Part shown: one piece after another, positions 1 through 8,578 of the stretch
Layout of the letters: each line of letters opens with the position of its first letter
Position numbering within the stretch: the first letter of the stretch is position 1
Source of the DNA: CAWAND01 sp963727915
GTDB taxonomy: Bacteria; Chloroflexota; Anaerolineae; Anaerolineales; E44-bin32
NCBI GenBank assembly: GCA_963727915.1
Contig: CAVSID010000003.1
Location: forward strand, 275,595 to 339,594
Direction of reading: 5' to 3'
Length of the DNA stretch: 64,000 bases
Notes under the pieces: model-generated
Databases searched by the model: none
The model's input: the letters and a program-made list of their open reading frames with translations, nothing else
Told to the model about the DNA's origin: nothing
Made by a program: the position numbers and the translations under genes

Positions 1-666
1 CATCTCAGGCTTGGATTCCCCGACCGACAACCCGCCAATCGCCACGCCCGGAAAGTCGAGCCCGGCGATGAACTCAGCCGACCGCCGGCGAAGGTCGGGA
101 AACACCCCTCCCTGGACGATGCCGAATAAAGCCTGATCGGCCCGGCGCTTGGCGGCCAGACACCGCTCCGCCCAGCGGTGGGTACGGTCCATGGCGGTCC
201 GGTTATAGTCCAGGTCGTAGGGTTCGGGGCACTCGTCGAAGGCCATGATGATATCGGCGCCCAGGGCTTCCTGAATCTGGATCGCCTTCTCGGGCGTGAA
301 GCGGTGCTCGGACCCGTCAAGATGGGATCGAAAGGTGACACCGTCGTCGTCGACAGTGCGCCGGTCGCTCAGGGAGAAGACCTGGAAACCTCCCGAGTCG
401 GTCAGGATGGGATGCGGCCAGCGCATGAAATCGTGCAAGCCGCCCTGGCGTTGGATGAGTTCATGCCCCGGCCGAAGGTAGAGATGATAGGTGTTGGCCA
501 GTACCAGGCTGGCGCCGAGGTCGTCGAGCTGATCGGGGGTCAGGGCCTTAACGGTCGCCTGGGTGCCCACCGGGGCGAAAAGCGGGGTTTGCAGATCGCC
601 GTGCGGCGTGTGGAAGACGCCGGCGCGCGCTTGCCCGTCGACGGCCAGGCGTTCAAAGGTAAACAT
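1..666 (-). CDS. tgt: queuine tRNA-ribosyltransferase, C-terminus beyond window edge
   Basis: Exchanges guanine-34 for a queuine precursor in the anticodon of GUN tRNAs (queuosine pathway; queG lies at 14.4 kb). The minus-strand reading starts MFTFERLAVDGQARAGVF and continues without interruption for 222 codons to base 1. Visible family motifs are APVGTQATVKAL, the substrate pocket LTDSGGFQVFSL with the first catalytic Asp, DIIMAFDEC, and GIVQGGVF followed by AIGGLSVGE. The zinc site and the rest of the C-terminal part lie outside the window. The ATG at 666-664 directly abuts a TTGTGAA/TTCACAA palindrome. A likely -10 (TATAAT, minus strand, 733-728) gives a leader of about 55 nt. Confidence 0.95.
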   Translation of the reverse strand, partial: MFTFERLAVDGQARAGVFHTPHGDLQTPLFAPVGTQATVKALTPDQLDDLGASLVLANTYHLYLRPGHELIQRQGGLHDFMRWPHPILTDSGGFQVFSLSDRRTVDDDGVTFRSHLDGSEHRFTPEKAIQIQEALGADIIMAFDECPEPYDLDYNRTAMDRTHRWAERCLAAKRRADQALFGIVQGGVFPDLRRRSAEFIAGLDFPGVAIGGLSVGESKPEM

Positions 667-683
667 TGTGAAGGAATTCACAA
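666..683. promoter_or_regulatory. 18-bp palindromic operator (CRP/FNR- or Rex-like), tgt-alr region
   Basis: Perfect TTGTGAA-GGAA-TTCACAA palindrome. It fits both the TGTGA-N6-TCACA core of CRP-family regulators and the TTGTGAA-N4-TTCACAA consensus of the redox repressor Rex. It touches the tgt start codon and lies about 70 bp from the alr promoter. The same motif recurs at 5788, 8446, 17596 and 42724. Confidence 0.6.
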
Positions 684-751
684 ATAGGGCGGGGCATGGG
701 TGCGACTGGATCGATCATCGGTGCGGGATTATACCTTCGGCGCGGGTTTCA

Positions 752-780
752 TTGTCAGCCGCTGCGCTCGCGCTTATACT
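752..780 (+). promoter_or_regulatory. alr promoter, nearly leaderless
   Basis: TTGTCA at 752-757, 17-bp spacer, TATACT at 775-780. The predicted transcription start is about 4 nt before the alr ATG at 791, so the mRNA would be nearly leaderless. The -35 box overlaps, on the opposite strand, a TGACAA that is 18 bp from the TATAAT (733-728) proposed for tgt, so the two promoters appear divergent and overlapping. Confidence 0.6.
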
Positions 781-790
781 GCCCGGACCC

Positions 791-1906
791 ATGCCTTCTC
801 ACGACGGATTGTCCACCTGGCTCGAAATTGACCTTGGGGCGATCGCGCACAATGTGCGCGGCCTGCAGCGCCTGACCGCCACGCGAGTTATGGCTGTGGT
901 CAAAGCCAACGGCTATGGCCACGGGCTGGTTCCAGCTGCCCGGGCTGCGGTCGAGGCCGGGGCGGCTTATTGCGGTGTGGCGCGGATCGACGAGGCGATC
1001 GAAATTCGCGACGGGGGTGTCAGCGCCCCGGTTCTTGTGTTGGGCGAAACACCCAACTCGAGGATGGGCGATGCGACCGCTCGGAGGATCTCGGTGACAG
1101 TCTACGACCGGGCGCAGTTGGGCGCCCTGGCGGCGGCTGCTCGATCGGCCGGCGAGGCGGCCCGGGTCCATGTCAAGGTGGACACAGGGATGACGCGGCT
1201 GGGCGCGGCGCCGAATGAAGCCTTCGGCCTGCTGCAGGCGCTGCAGGGCATGGATGGTGTGCAGGTAGAAGGCTTGTTCACGCATTTCGCCCGCGCCGAC
1301 GAGCCCGCCGCCTCCAGCACCGACCAGCAGGCCGCCATGTTCGATGACTTGCTGGGCGAGGTCACGTCGGCCGGGCTCAGGCCCCCGCTGGTGCACACCG
1401 CCAACTCGGCGGCAGCCTTGACCCGCCCCTCGGCGCGTTTCGACATGGTTCGGCCAGGGATCGCGATCTATGGTCTAAACCCATCGAAAGAAGTACCTGT
1501 GCCCGACGACTTCCGCCCTTCGCTGGTATGGAAAGCACGCCTGACGACCGTTCGGGATGTACCCGCCGGGACCGGTGTATCTTACGGACACCGCTATGTG
1601 ACCCAGAAGGACGAGCGCTTGGGTGTGATCCCGGTGGGGTACGGGGACGGGTTCCGCCGCGAGCCGGGCGCCAGAGTCCTGGTTCACGGGCACTGGGCGC
1701 CCGTCGTGGGCAGGGTGTGTATGGACCAGACGATCGTCAACCTGGATGATGTGCCTCAGGCGGAAACCGGAGATGAGGTCGTGATCGTCGGCCGGCAGGG
1801 TGAAGAGGGCCTCCGACCGGGCGACCTGGCCGAGGTGTGGGGGACGATCGGATACGAGGTGGTCTGCGGGCTGAGCGCCCGCGTGCCTCGCCTGTACCAT
1901 AGCTAG
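791..1906 (+). CDS. alr: alanine racemase
   Basis: PLP-dependent interconversion of L- and D-alanine for peptidoglycan. The 371-residue length is typical. The PLP-binding lysine is K38 in VMAVVKANGYGHG, and the second catalytic base is Y265 in GVSYGHRY, close to the numbering of well-studied alanine racemases. RLGAAP and NSAAALT near the middle and YGDGFRR and GRVCMDQ in the C-terminal beta domain are also conserved. The ATG at 791 was chosen because the conserved N-terminus (WLEIDLGAIAHN) begins right after it and the promoter ends at 780. A strong terminator follows. No frameshift. Confidence 0.96.
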   Translation: MPSHDGLSTWLEIDLGAIAHNVRGLQRLTATRVMAVVKANGYGHGLVPAARAAVEAGAAYCGVARIDEAIEIRDGGVSAPVLVLGETPNSRMGDATARRISVTVYDRAQLGALAAAARSAGEAARVHVKVDTGMTRLGAAPNEAFGLLQALQGMDGVQVEGLFTHFARADEPAASSTDQQAAMFDDLLGEVTSAGLRPPLVHTANSAAALTRPSARFDMVRPGIAIYGLNPSKEVPVPDDFRPSLVWKARLTTVRDVPAGTGVSYGHRYVTQKDERLGVIPVGYGDGFRREPGARVLVHGHWAPVVGRVCMDQTIVNLDDVPQAETGDEVVIVGRQGEEGLRPGDLAEVWGTIGYEVVCGLSARVPRLYHS

Positions 1907-1919
1907 CTTCTTATTCATA

Positions 1920-1953
1920 GGCGCTCAGCACTCGGTGCCCAGCGTCTTTTTTT
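1920..1953 (+). terminator. rho-independent terminator after alr
   Basis: Nested hairpin: outer arms GGCGCT and AGCGTC, inner arms GCAC and GTGC around TCG, followed by seven T (1947-1953). It lies 14 bp after the alr stop. The remaining bases to 2162 hold no gene. Confidence 0.8.
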
Positions 1954-2162
1954 ATCCCCCTGCTGGTACCCCTTCGAAACACAACCCTGGGCTCCAAGCC
2001 TCTAGCATCTAGCTCGGCCCTTGCACCGCAGGCGTCCTGATTGGGAAGCAGCTAGGTGCTCTATGCTGGGTGCTTTGCGCTGATCCCAACCGCTACACCC
2101 GGCGAGGGGGTTAGGACCCTGTGGTATCCTGATCGGGCGTGGCTCCGGGCTGCGCCGAACTC

Positions 2163-3941
2163 ATGACATCAAACGCACTGACTTCCGCCGAATTCGTCCT
2201 CCCCAACGCTCAAACCTTCAGTCACCGGTCACCCGTCCGGTGGCTTGTTTCACATCTGCGCTTCCATTGGTGGCTGATGTTGGTCATGCTCGCCGGGGCA
2301 TTTGGCAACGCTCTTCTGGCGGCCGCCGTGCCGATCATCGTTGGCCAGGCGTTCAACCTGATCCTCGGCGACGGTTCGAAGGTCCAAGAACTTCTGCGCC
2401 TGGCCATCCTGCTCGCTGCATCCCAAGTCACTCGCAGCGTCCTCCAGCTAGGGCGCAACTTCAGCGCCGAGGTCGTCGCTCAGCGCATGGAGCGCGACAT
2501 CCGTGACGAGCTATATGTCAGCCTGCTGGGCAAGAGCATGACCTTCCACAACCTGCTGCCCGTAGGCGACACGATGGCCCGAGCCACCAACGATGTGCGC
2601 GAGGTCAACCTGATGTTCAGCCCGGGGGTCAACCTGGTGGTCGGATCGGGCAACTTCCTTCTCATGCCGATCCTGGTGGCACCCAGCATCCATCCAGCCC
2701 TTGTTCTGACTCCGGCCCTGTTCATGATCGCCTACGTTCTGGCATTGTGGCAGTACCTGCACGAGCTGGCACCGATCTCGGATTCGGTCCGCCAGACCTT
2801 CGGCGATCTCAACGCCCGGCTGGCCGAGTCTTTGGACGGCATCGAAATCGTCAAGGGGCACGCCCAGGAACCGCAGGAAATGGCCCGCTTCTCCGCCAAC
2901 GCCCGCGCCTATCGAGACGCCTTCGTCCGCCAGGGCGATGTCGAGGCGCGCTTCATCCCGCTGCTCCTGCTCGGCCTGGCCACCGGCGGGGCCCTGCTGC
3001 ACGCGCTGATCCTCTACAACCAGGGGGCGATCAACGTCGGGCAGGTGATCGCCTACATCGGCTTGATCGAACTCTACGGCTTCCCAACCTTCGTCTCGCT
3101 GCGCGCTTACTCCCAGGTTTCCCTGGGTCTGGCCGGTGCACGGCGCATTCTCGACCTGATCACCCGCCGCACCGAACTGGATCGCAATCCATCCGGGTAC
3201 CGGGGCGAGATGCGCGGCGAGATTGCGTTCCGCCACGTGACCTACGCCTACGATCGGGACGAACCCGTCCTCAAGGACGTATCCTTCCATGTCAGCCCGG
3301 GCCAGACCGTGGCCATCGTCGGCCAGACCGGCAGCGGCAAGACCACCCTGGCCAAGCTGATCAACCGTACCTACGATGTCACGGACGGCGCCGTCCTGGT
3401 CGACGGAATCGACGTCCGCGATTGGGATCTGGAGTCACTGCGCCAGGGGATCTCGATGATCGAGCAGGACGTGTTCCTATTCACCCGGACGATCGCTGGC
3501 AACATCGCCTTCGGCTCGCCCGGCGCGTCGCCGGCAGCGGTCGAAGCAGCAGCCCAGGCCGCCCAGGCGGACGACTTCATCCGGAGTTTCCAAAACGGCT
3601 ACCAAACCGAGGTCGGCGAACGGGGTGTCACGCTTTCTGGCGGCCAACGCCAGCGTATCGCCCTGGCACGCGCCTTTCTCACCGAGCCGCGTGTCTTGAT
3701 CCTGGATGACGCCACCAGCTCAATCGACAGCGCCACCGAGGATGAGATCCAGCGGGCCATTTTCCGCGCCGCCCAGGGCCGAACGACATTGTTGATCACC
3801 CACCGCCTAAGCCAAATCCGGTGGGCAGACCTGATCCTGGTAATGCGCAAGGGGCGGCTGACGGCCGCCGGCACCCACGCCGAACTCATGCAGCGCTCTG
3901 AGCCCTACCGCCGCATATTCACGCGGGAGGGAGAAGCCTAG
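2163..3941 (+). CDS. ABC exporter half-transporter, subunit A (degenerate Walker B)
   Basis: One half of a heterodimeric type-IV ABC exporter: transmembrane domain over roughly residues 1-320, then a nucleotide-binding domain. The NBD shows Walker A GQTGSGKTT, signature LSGGQRQR, Walker B VLILDDATSS and H-loop ITHR. The catalytic Glu after Walker B is Asp here, which is usual in the subunit carrying the non-hydrolysing site. An upstream in-frame GTG at 2139 is an alternative start; ATG 2163 gives the more usual N-terminus. The partner follows 2 bp after the stop. The substrate (lipid, peptide or drug) cannot be told from sequence. Confidence 0.9.
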   Translation: MTSNALTSAEFVLPNAQTFSHRSPVRWLVSHLRFHWWLMLVMLAGAFGNALLAAAVPIIVGQAFNLILGDGSKVQELLRLAILLAASQVTRSVLQLGRNFSAEVVAQRMERDIRDELYVSLLGKSMTFHNLLPVGDTMARATNDVREVNLMFSPGVNLVVGSGNFLLMPILVAPSIHPALVLTPALFMIAYVLALWQYLHELAPISDSVRQTFGDLNARLAESLDGIEIVKGHAQEPQEMARFSANARAYRDAFVRQGDVEARFIPLLLLGLATGGALLHALILYNQGAINVGQVIAYIGLIELYGFPTFVSLRAYSQVSLGLAGARRILDLITRRTELDRNPSGYRGEMRGEIAFRHVTYAYDRDEPVLKDVSFHVSPGQTVAIVGQTGSGKTTLAKLINRTYDVTDGAVLVDGIDVRDWDLESLRQGISMIEQDVFLFTRTIAGNIAFGSPGASPAAVEAAAQAAQADDFIRSFQNGYQTEVGERGVTLSGGQRQRIALARAFLTEPRVLILDDATSSIDSATEDEIQRAIFRAAQGRTTLLITHRLSQIRWADLILVMRKGRLTAAGTHAELMQRSEPYRRIFTREGEA

Positions 3942-3943
3942 CT

Positions 3944-5762
3944 GTGGGTTTCTTTTCCGGGCTCGACGCCGAGGCCTATGATCGCAGCTACTCCGACCGC
4001 CAACTTGTGGGGCGGATGGTCGACTATTTTCGCCCCCACGGGCGGCGTTTGCTGGGGATCGTGTCCGGGTTGCTCCTGGTGGCGGCCGCCGGTGCAGCCA
4101 CGCCGATCGTCGTGGCCAACGGCGTCGACCTCATGGCCAGCCGAAGCTCCTCGTCCACCATCATCCTCCTGGGCACGGTCGTCCTGATCCTGGGCGTGCT
4201 GGTCTGGGGTGGCAACTGGTTCGGCCGCCGACTGACCACCCGCACCGTGAACGATGTGATGCTGGAGTTGCGCCAAGACGCCTTCAACGCCGCCGCCGAG
4301 CACGACCTATCCTTCTATGACGAGTTCACGTCTGGGCGCGTCGTCAGCCGGATCACATCCGACACCCAGGACTTCTCCCAGGTGGTGGTGCTTGTCACTG
4401 ACCTGACAAGCCAGATCGTGGAATCGGCCATCTTGTTGGTGGTGCTGGCGCGCATCGAGCTGCGGCTGATCCCCTGGCTCTTGGCGGTGATGCCCCTGGT
4501 ATTCCTCTTCTCATACGGGTTCCGGCACCTGGCCCGGATCGTCACCCGTCAAGGCATGCGCGCCATGGCCAATGTGAACGCCGCCATCAAAGAAGCCGTC
4601 ACCGGAATCGCCGTGGCCAAGAACTTCCGCCAGGAAGCCACCATCTACGGGGAATTCGATCAGGTCAACTGGGTGTCCTACCGCACTAACGTTCGGCGTG
4701 GCTTTGTGCTGTCCCTGGTCTTCCCCACTCTCAATGCCCTGTCCGGCATCGCCACCGCCATCCTGGTCTACGTCGGTGGCCTGAACGTCGCCCAAGCCAT
4801 CATCACTTTCGGCGCCTGGTATCTGTTCATCAACAGCCTGGACCGCTTCTGGTCGCCGATGCTCAACTTGTCGGCCTTCTGGAGCCAGGTGCAGCAGGGC
4901 CTCTCGGCCGCCGAGCGCGTCTTCGCCTTGATCGATGCCGAAATCGGCCGTCGTCCAGTCCGATCACCTGCCCGTGCCTGCCCTGCGAGGCGAGATCGTC
5001 TTCGACAACTTGAATTTCAACTATCTGCCGGATGAACCCGTCTTGGAGGACTTCAACCTGCAGATTGCGGCCGGTGAAAACCTGGCTTTGGTCGGCCATA
5101 CCGGCGCCGGCAAGTCGTCGATCGCCAAGTTGATCGCCCGTTTCTACGAGTTCCAGGGGGGACAACTGCTGGTGGACGGGATGGACGTCCGCAATCTCGA
5201 TCTACGCGGCTACCGCCGACAGCTGGGGATCGTCTCGCAGGTTCCATTTCTGTTCTCCGGCACTGTGCTGGACAACATTCGCTACGCCCGCGCTGATACT
5301 CCCCGGGGCGAGATCGAGGCGCTGGCAGCCAAGATCGGTGGGGGCGATTGGCTGGAGACACTCCCGGAGGGGTTGGACACGGAAGTCGGCGAGCGCGGCG
5401 GGCGACTGTCGATGGGCCAGCGCCAGTTGGTCTCACTGATGCGGGTCCTGGTCCAAAAACCGGCGATCTTTATCCTGGACGAGGCCACCGCCAACATCGA
5501 CCCGTTCACCGAAACCCAGATCCAAGAGGCCTTGAAGTTGGTGCTGTCGGAAGCGACCTCGATCCTGATCGCGCACCGCCTGTCGACCGTCAAGGCCTCC
5601 GATCGGATCATCGTGCTCCGCCTCGGCCGCATCATCGAACAGGGCGATCACGATGACCTCCTGGCCCAAGGCGGTCACTACGCCGAGCTGTACAACACCT
5701 ACTTCAGGCACCAGTCGCTGGAATACGTCGAACGCGCCCGCCAAGCCGCTCTGGGCGATTAG
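3944..5762 (+). CDS. ABC exporter half-transporter, subunit B (frameshifted)
   Basis: Partner of the upstream gene. GTG start; transmembrane domain to about residue 320, then an NBD with Walker A GHTGAGKSS, Walker B FILDEATANID (canonical Glu) and H-loop IAHR. The signature is LSMGQ rather than LSGGQ. With the Asp Walker B of subunit A this makes one degenerate and one consensus ATP site, as in TM287/288- and BmrCD-type exporters. The frame changes near 4935-4960, between IDAE and the NBD start, with conserved sequence on both sides, so one full gene of about 600 codons with a sequencing indel is likely. Confidence 0.88.
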
Positions 5763-5787
5763 GCTCGCAACACCCCCCTCCTGCCAA

Positions 5788-5805
5788 TTGTGTCAGTTTT
5801 CACAA
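5788..5805. promoter_or_regulatory. palindromic operator (CRP/Rex-like)
   Basis: TTGTGTC-AGTT-TTCACAA: right arm perfect, left arm with two mismatches to the tgt site. It lies between the ABC exporter stop and the DUF2892 gene at 5890. Confidence 0.45.
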
Positions 5806-5889
5806 TCCCAATCCACCCGCGTGTAACCTTTGCCTCCATCCTGCGTCTAAAGGAATGCAATCAACCATAGTCGCATAGGAGAGCTCAAG

Positions 5890-6120
5890 ATGGGATTCGG
5901 AAAGTTCATGTCAAGCACGTCGGGGCGCTTGCTCCGCATTGTCGCCGGGGCGGCCCTTGTTGTGGCCGGCTGGCTGTGGATCGGCGGTATCTGGGGCATC
6001 GTCGTGGCCGTGGTCGGGCTGGTTCCCCTGCTGGCCGGGTTGTTTGACGTCTGCCTGATCAGCGCTTTGTTCATGGGAACGCCGCTCAAGGGCGAGGAAC
6101 TGCGCGCCCAGCTCAAGTAG
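5890..6120 (+). CDS. DUF2892-type small inner-membrane protein
   Basis: 76 residues with two hydrophobic segments (about 17-35 and 37-60) separated by a glycine turn. The pattern GRLLRIVAGAALVVAG, then a second helix ending in LFDVCLISALFMGTPLKG, matches the DUF2892/YgaP-tail family: a short N-terminal helix, two membrane spans, and a Cys-containing C-terminal motif before a conserved G-T/P. The family's function is unclear; in some proteins it anchors rhodanese domains. A CRP/Rex-like palindrome sits 85 bp upstream. Confidence 0.75.
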   Translation: MGFGKFMSSTSGRLLRIVAGAALVVAGWLWIGGIWGIVVAVVGLVPLLAGLFDVCLISALFMGTPLKGEELRAQLK

Positions 6121-6147
6121 AACCCGAGCAGATCATCCTCCAATCTA

Positions 6148-6178
6148 CGTAGGGGCACGGCCTTGCCGTGCCCCTACG
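6148..6178. repeat. REP-like perfect hairpin
   Basis: CGTAGGGGCACGGC, loop CTT, then the exact reverse complement: a 14-bp GC-rich stem. GTAGGGGCACGGC-type palindromes are dispersed intergenic repeats in many Chloroflexota and cyanobacterial genomes (from memory). It follows the DUF2892 stop by about 27 bp and could also end transcription, though there is no T-tract. Confidence 0.6.
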
Positions 6179-6224
6179 CTCTCATGTGCGAGGTGAGGGC
6201 AACCGCCCAATGCTCTGCGCTCCT

Positions 6225-6252
6225 TTGCCCCCCCGCCCGCCGGTGCTATCAT
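6225..6252 (+). promoter_or_regulatory. promoter for the acyl-CoA ligase
   Basis: TTGCCC (6225-6230), 16-bp spacer, extended -10 TG-C-TATCAT (6244-6252). The gene starts at 6346, leaving a leader of about 85 nt. Confidence 0.4.
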
Positions 6253-6345
6253 GGATCCGCCAAGGGCGCCGGCGAATCGGCGCCCCCATCGTCGAAACAC
6301 ACGCCGGTGTTGGGGCGGGTTCCCAAGCGCCGGCAGGAGCGCCGC

Positions 6346-8451
6346 ATGCTCGAATCCTTGTTTGCGCCACGCGGCGTGGCGGTCGTCGGAGCCTCGCAAA
6401 CCCCGTCCAAGCTAGGCTATGGTGTCGCACGCAACCTGGTGATGTCCGGCTACTCCGGGGCGCTTCATTTCGTAAATCCCTCAGGAGGAGAGCTCTTCGG
6501 CCGGGCCATGCTGCGCTCGGTGGCCGATATCCCCGACCCCGTTGACCTGGCGATGATCATCATCCCCGCCGCCTTGGTCCCGGGCGCTCTGGAGGACTGT
6601 GGAAGACGCGGCATACCCGCCGTGATCATCGGCTCGGGAGGATTTCGCGAGACCGGCGCCGAGGGCGCCGATCTGGAAAGGGCCTGCCTGGAGATCGCCG
6701 GGAAGTACGGGATCCGCATCATCGGTCCCAACTGCATCGGATATCTTGATACCCACCTGCCGATCGATACCACCTTTCTGCCCTTACCCGGGCCTATCCC
6801 GGGTGACATCGCCTTCATTTCACATTCCGGCGCCATCTGCGAAGCCGTCATCGACTGGGCCCGCGGCCAAGGGTTCGGCCTGTCACGCCTGGTCAGCCTC
6901 GGCAACCAGATGGATCTGACTGAGGCCGACGTGTTGCCGCCCACCGCCGATGATCCGGAAACCCGGGTCGTGGCCCTGTACCTTGAGGGGGTGGGCGACG
7001 GTCCGACGTTTGTCCACAATGCATCGGCGGTGTCGAAGGACAAGCCGATCGTCGCCATCAAGGTCGGCCGTTCGGTCCGCGGCCGGGCGGCCGTGGCATC
7101 CCACACCGGCGCCCTGGCAGGCGAAGAAGCGGCCTTCGACGCCGCCCTGCGCAAGGCCGGCGTTCTTCGCGCCACCACCAGTGAGGCGCTCTTCGACTGG
7201 GCCAGGGCCCTGGCCTGGTGCCCCTTGCCTACCGGACGCAAGATCGCCGTGCTCACCAATGCTGGCGGACCGGGGGCCATCGCCGCCGACGCCCTCGACG
7301 CCCAGGGCCTGACGCTCTCCGATCTCAGCCAGGACACCCAAAAAGCGCTGGCCGACCTGCTCCCGGCGGCTGCCAGTCTGCGCAACCCGGTGGACATGCT
7401 CGCCTCGGCCGGGCCACACGAGTACGCTCACGCGCTGCGGCTGCTTCTCAGACGACAGCCAGGTAGACGGCGTGATGGTAATCCTCCCACCGCCTCCCGT
7501 CAGCACGGCGGCCGACATCGCCGCAGCCCTCATTCCCGAGATCCAAATCGCCGAGAAACCGGTGGTCGTGGCCTTGATGGGTGAGGACCTCATCCTTCAG
7601 GCCGCCCGCCTCTTCCGCCAGGCGCGCGTGCCCGACTACCGGTTCCCCGAGCGGGCTGCATCCGCCCTCAAGGTGCCTTGTCGACCGCGCCGAGCTGCTG
7701 GCCCAGCCAGATCAGGCCGCCACTGGAGCCAGCCACCGCCGACGCCGCAGCCGCCCGCCGCCTGCTTGAGGCCTGCCCCGTGAAAGACGGCTTCTTGCCG
7801 CCGGATGTGTGCCTCGACCTTGCGCAGGCGTACGGGCTGTCGCTGCCCAAATCTCGGTTGGTCCATTCGGCCGACGAAGCCATCGGGGCGGCCAAGGAGA
7901 TCGGCTTCCCGGTGGCGATGAAGGTCGTGGCAAGCCAGCTCACCCATAAGTCCGATGCCGGAGGTGTGGCTTTGGGGCTGTCGGACGCCGCACAGGTCCG
8001 GGAGGCCTACCTCCAGGTGACCGAACAGCCTAAGCAGACCGCCCCCGAGGCTGACATCACCGGCGCCCTGGTCCAGGCGATGCTGCCCCCCGGGCAAGAA
8101 GTCATCCTGGGCATGGTTCGTGATCCGCAATTCGGTCCGCTGCTGATGTTCGGTTCCGGCGGAGTCGAAGTGGAGGGGCTGCGGGACACGGCCTTTGCGC
8201 TGCCCCCGCTCACCCCGCACGAGCTCGATCAGATGCTCCAAAGCACCTGGGCCGGGCGGCGCCTGGAAGGATATCGGCATCTCAAAGCCGGAGACCGCCA
8301 GACCGTCGCCGACGGCCTGACTGCCCTGGGACAGATGGCGCTGGATCTGCCGTCGCTGATGGAAGTGGAAATCAACCCGCTGCGCGTTTTCGCCCGAGGG
8401 CAAGGGGCTTCGGCGCTGGATCTTCGCATAAGGGTAGCGACCAATTTGTGA
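6346..8451 (+). CDS. acetate/acyl-CoA ligase (ADP-forming), fused alpha-beta subunits, frameshifted
   Basis: Converts acyl-CoA + ADP + Pi to acid + CoA + ATP through a phosphohistidine. Domain order: CoA-binding Rossmann domain (APRGVAVVGASQTPSKLG, residues about 7-130), succinyl-CoA-synthetase-like ligase domains (ISHSGAICEAVIDWA; ASHTGALAGEEAAF, the loop expected to carry or neighbour the phospho-His), then an ATP-grasp domain (EIGFPVAMKVVASQLTHKSDAGGVALGL). ATG 6346 has AGGAG at 6335-6339 and begins the conserved MLESLFAPRGVAVVG. Frame changes lie near 7450 and 7670-7690 inside conserved sequence. About 700 codons is the usual size of the fused enzyme. It could drain acetyl-CoA made by the BMC aldehyde dehydrogenase at 34.9 kb (inference). 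Confidence 0.88.
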
Positions 8452-8463
8452 AGTCTTTCACAA
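8446..8463. promoter_or_regulatory. palindromic operator (CRP/Rex-like), perfect arms
   Basis: TTGTGAA-GTCT-TTCACAA, overlapping the stop codon of the acyl-CoA ligase and about 46 bp upstream of the -35 of the next promoter. Confidence 0.6.
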
Positions 8464-8508
8464 TGTGGCCAGGGCTGGGCGGTTGCCCCGTATGGGAATC
8501 AGGTCGAA

Positions 8509-8537
8509 TTGCCCTCCTCACTAGCTTGTGCTAAATT
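8509..8537 (+). promoter_or_regulatory. promoter of the zinc-ribbon membrane protein gene
   Basis: TTGCCC (8509-8514), 17-bp spacer, TAAATT (8532-8537) with an upstream TG (8529-8530). Start codon at 8579. Confidence 0.55.
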
Positions 8538-8578
8538 CTTGACCACATCACCCGATTGGAGACATTGGCGAAGCCTGC

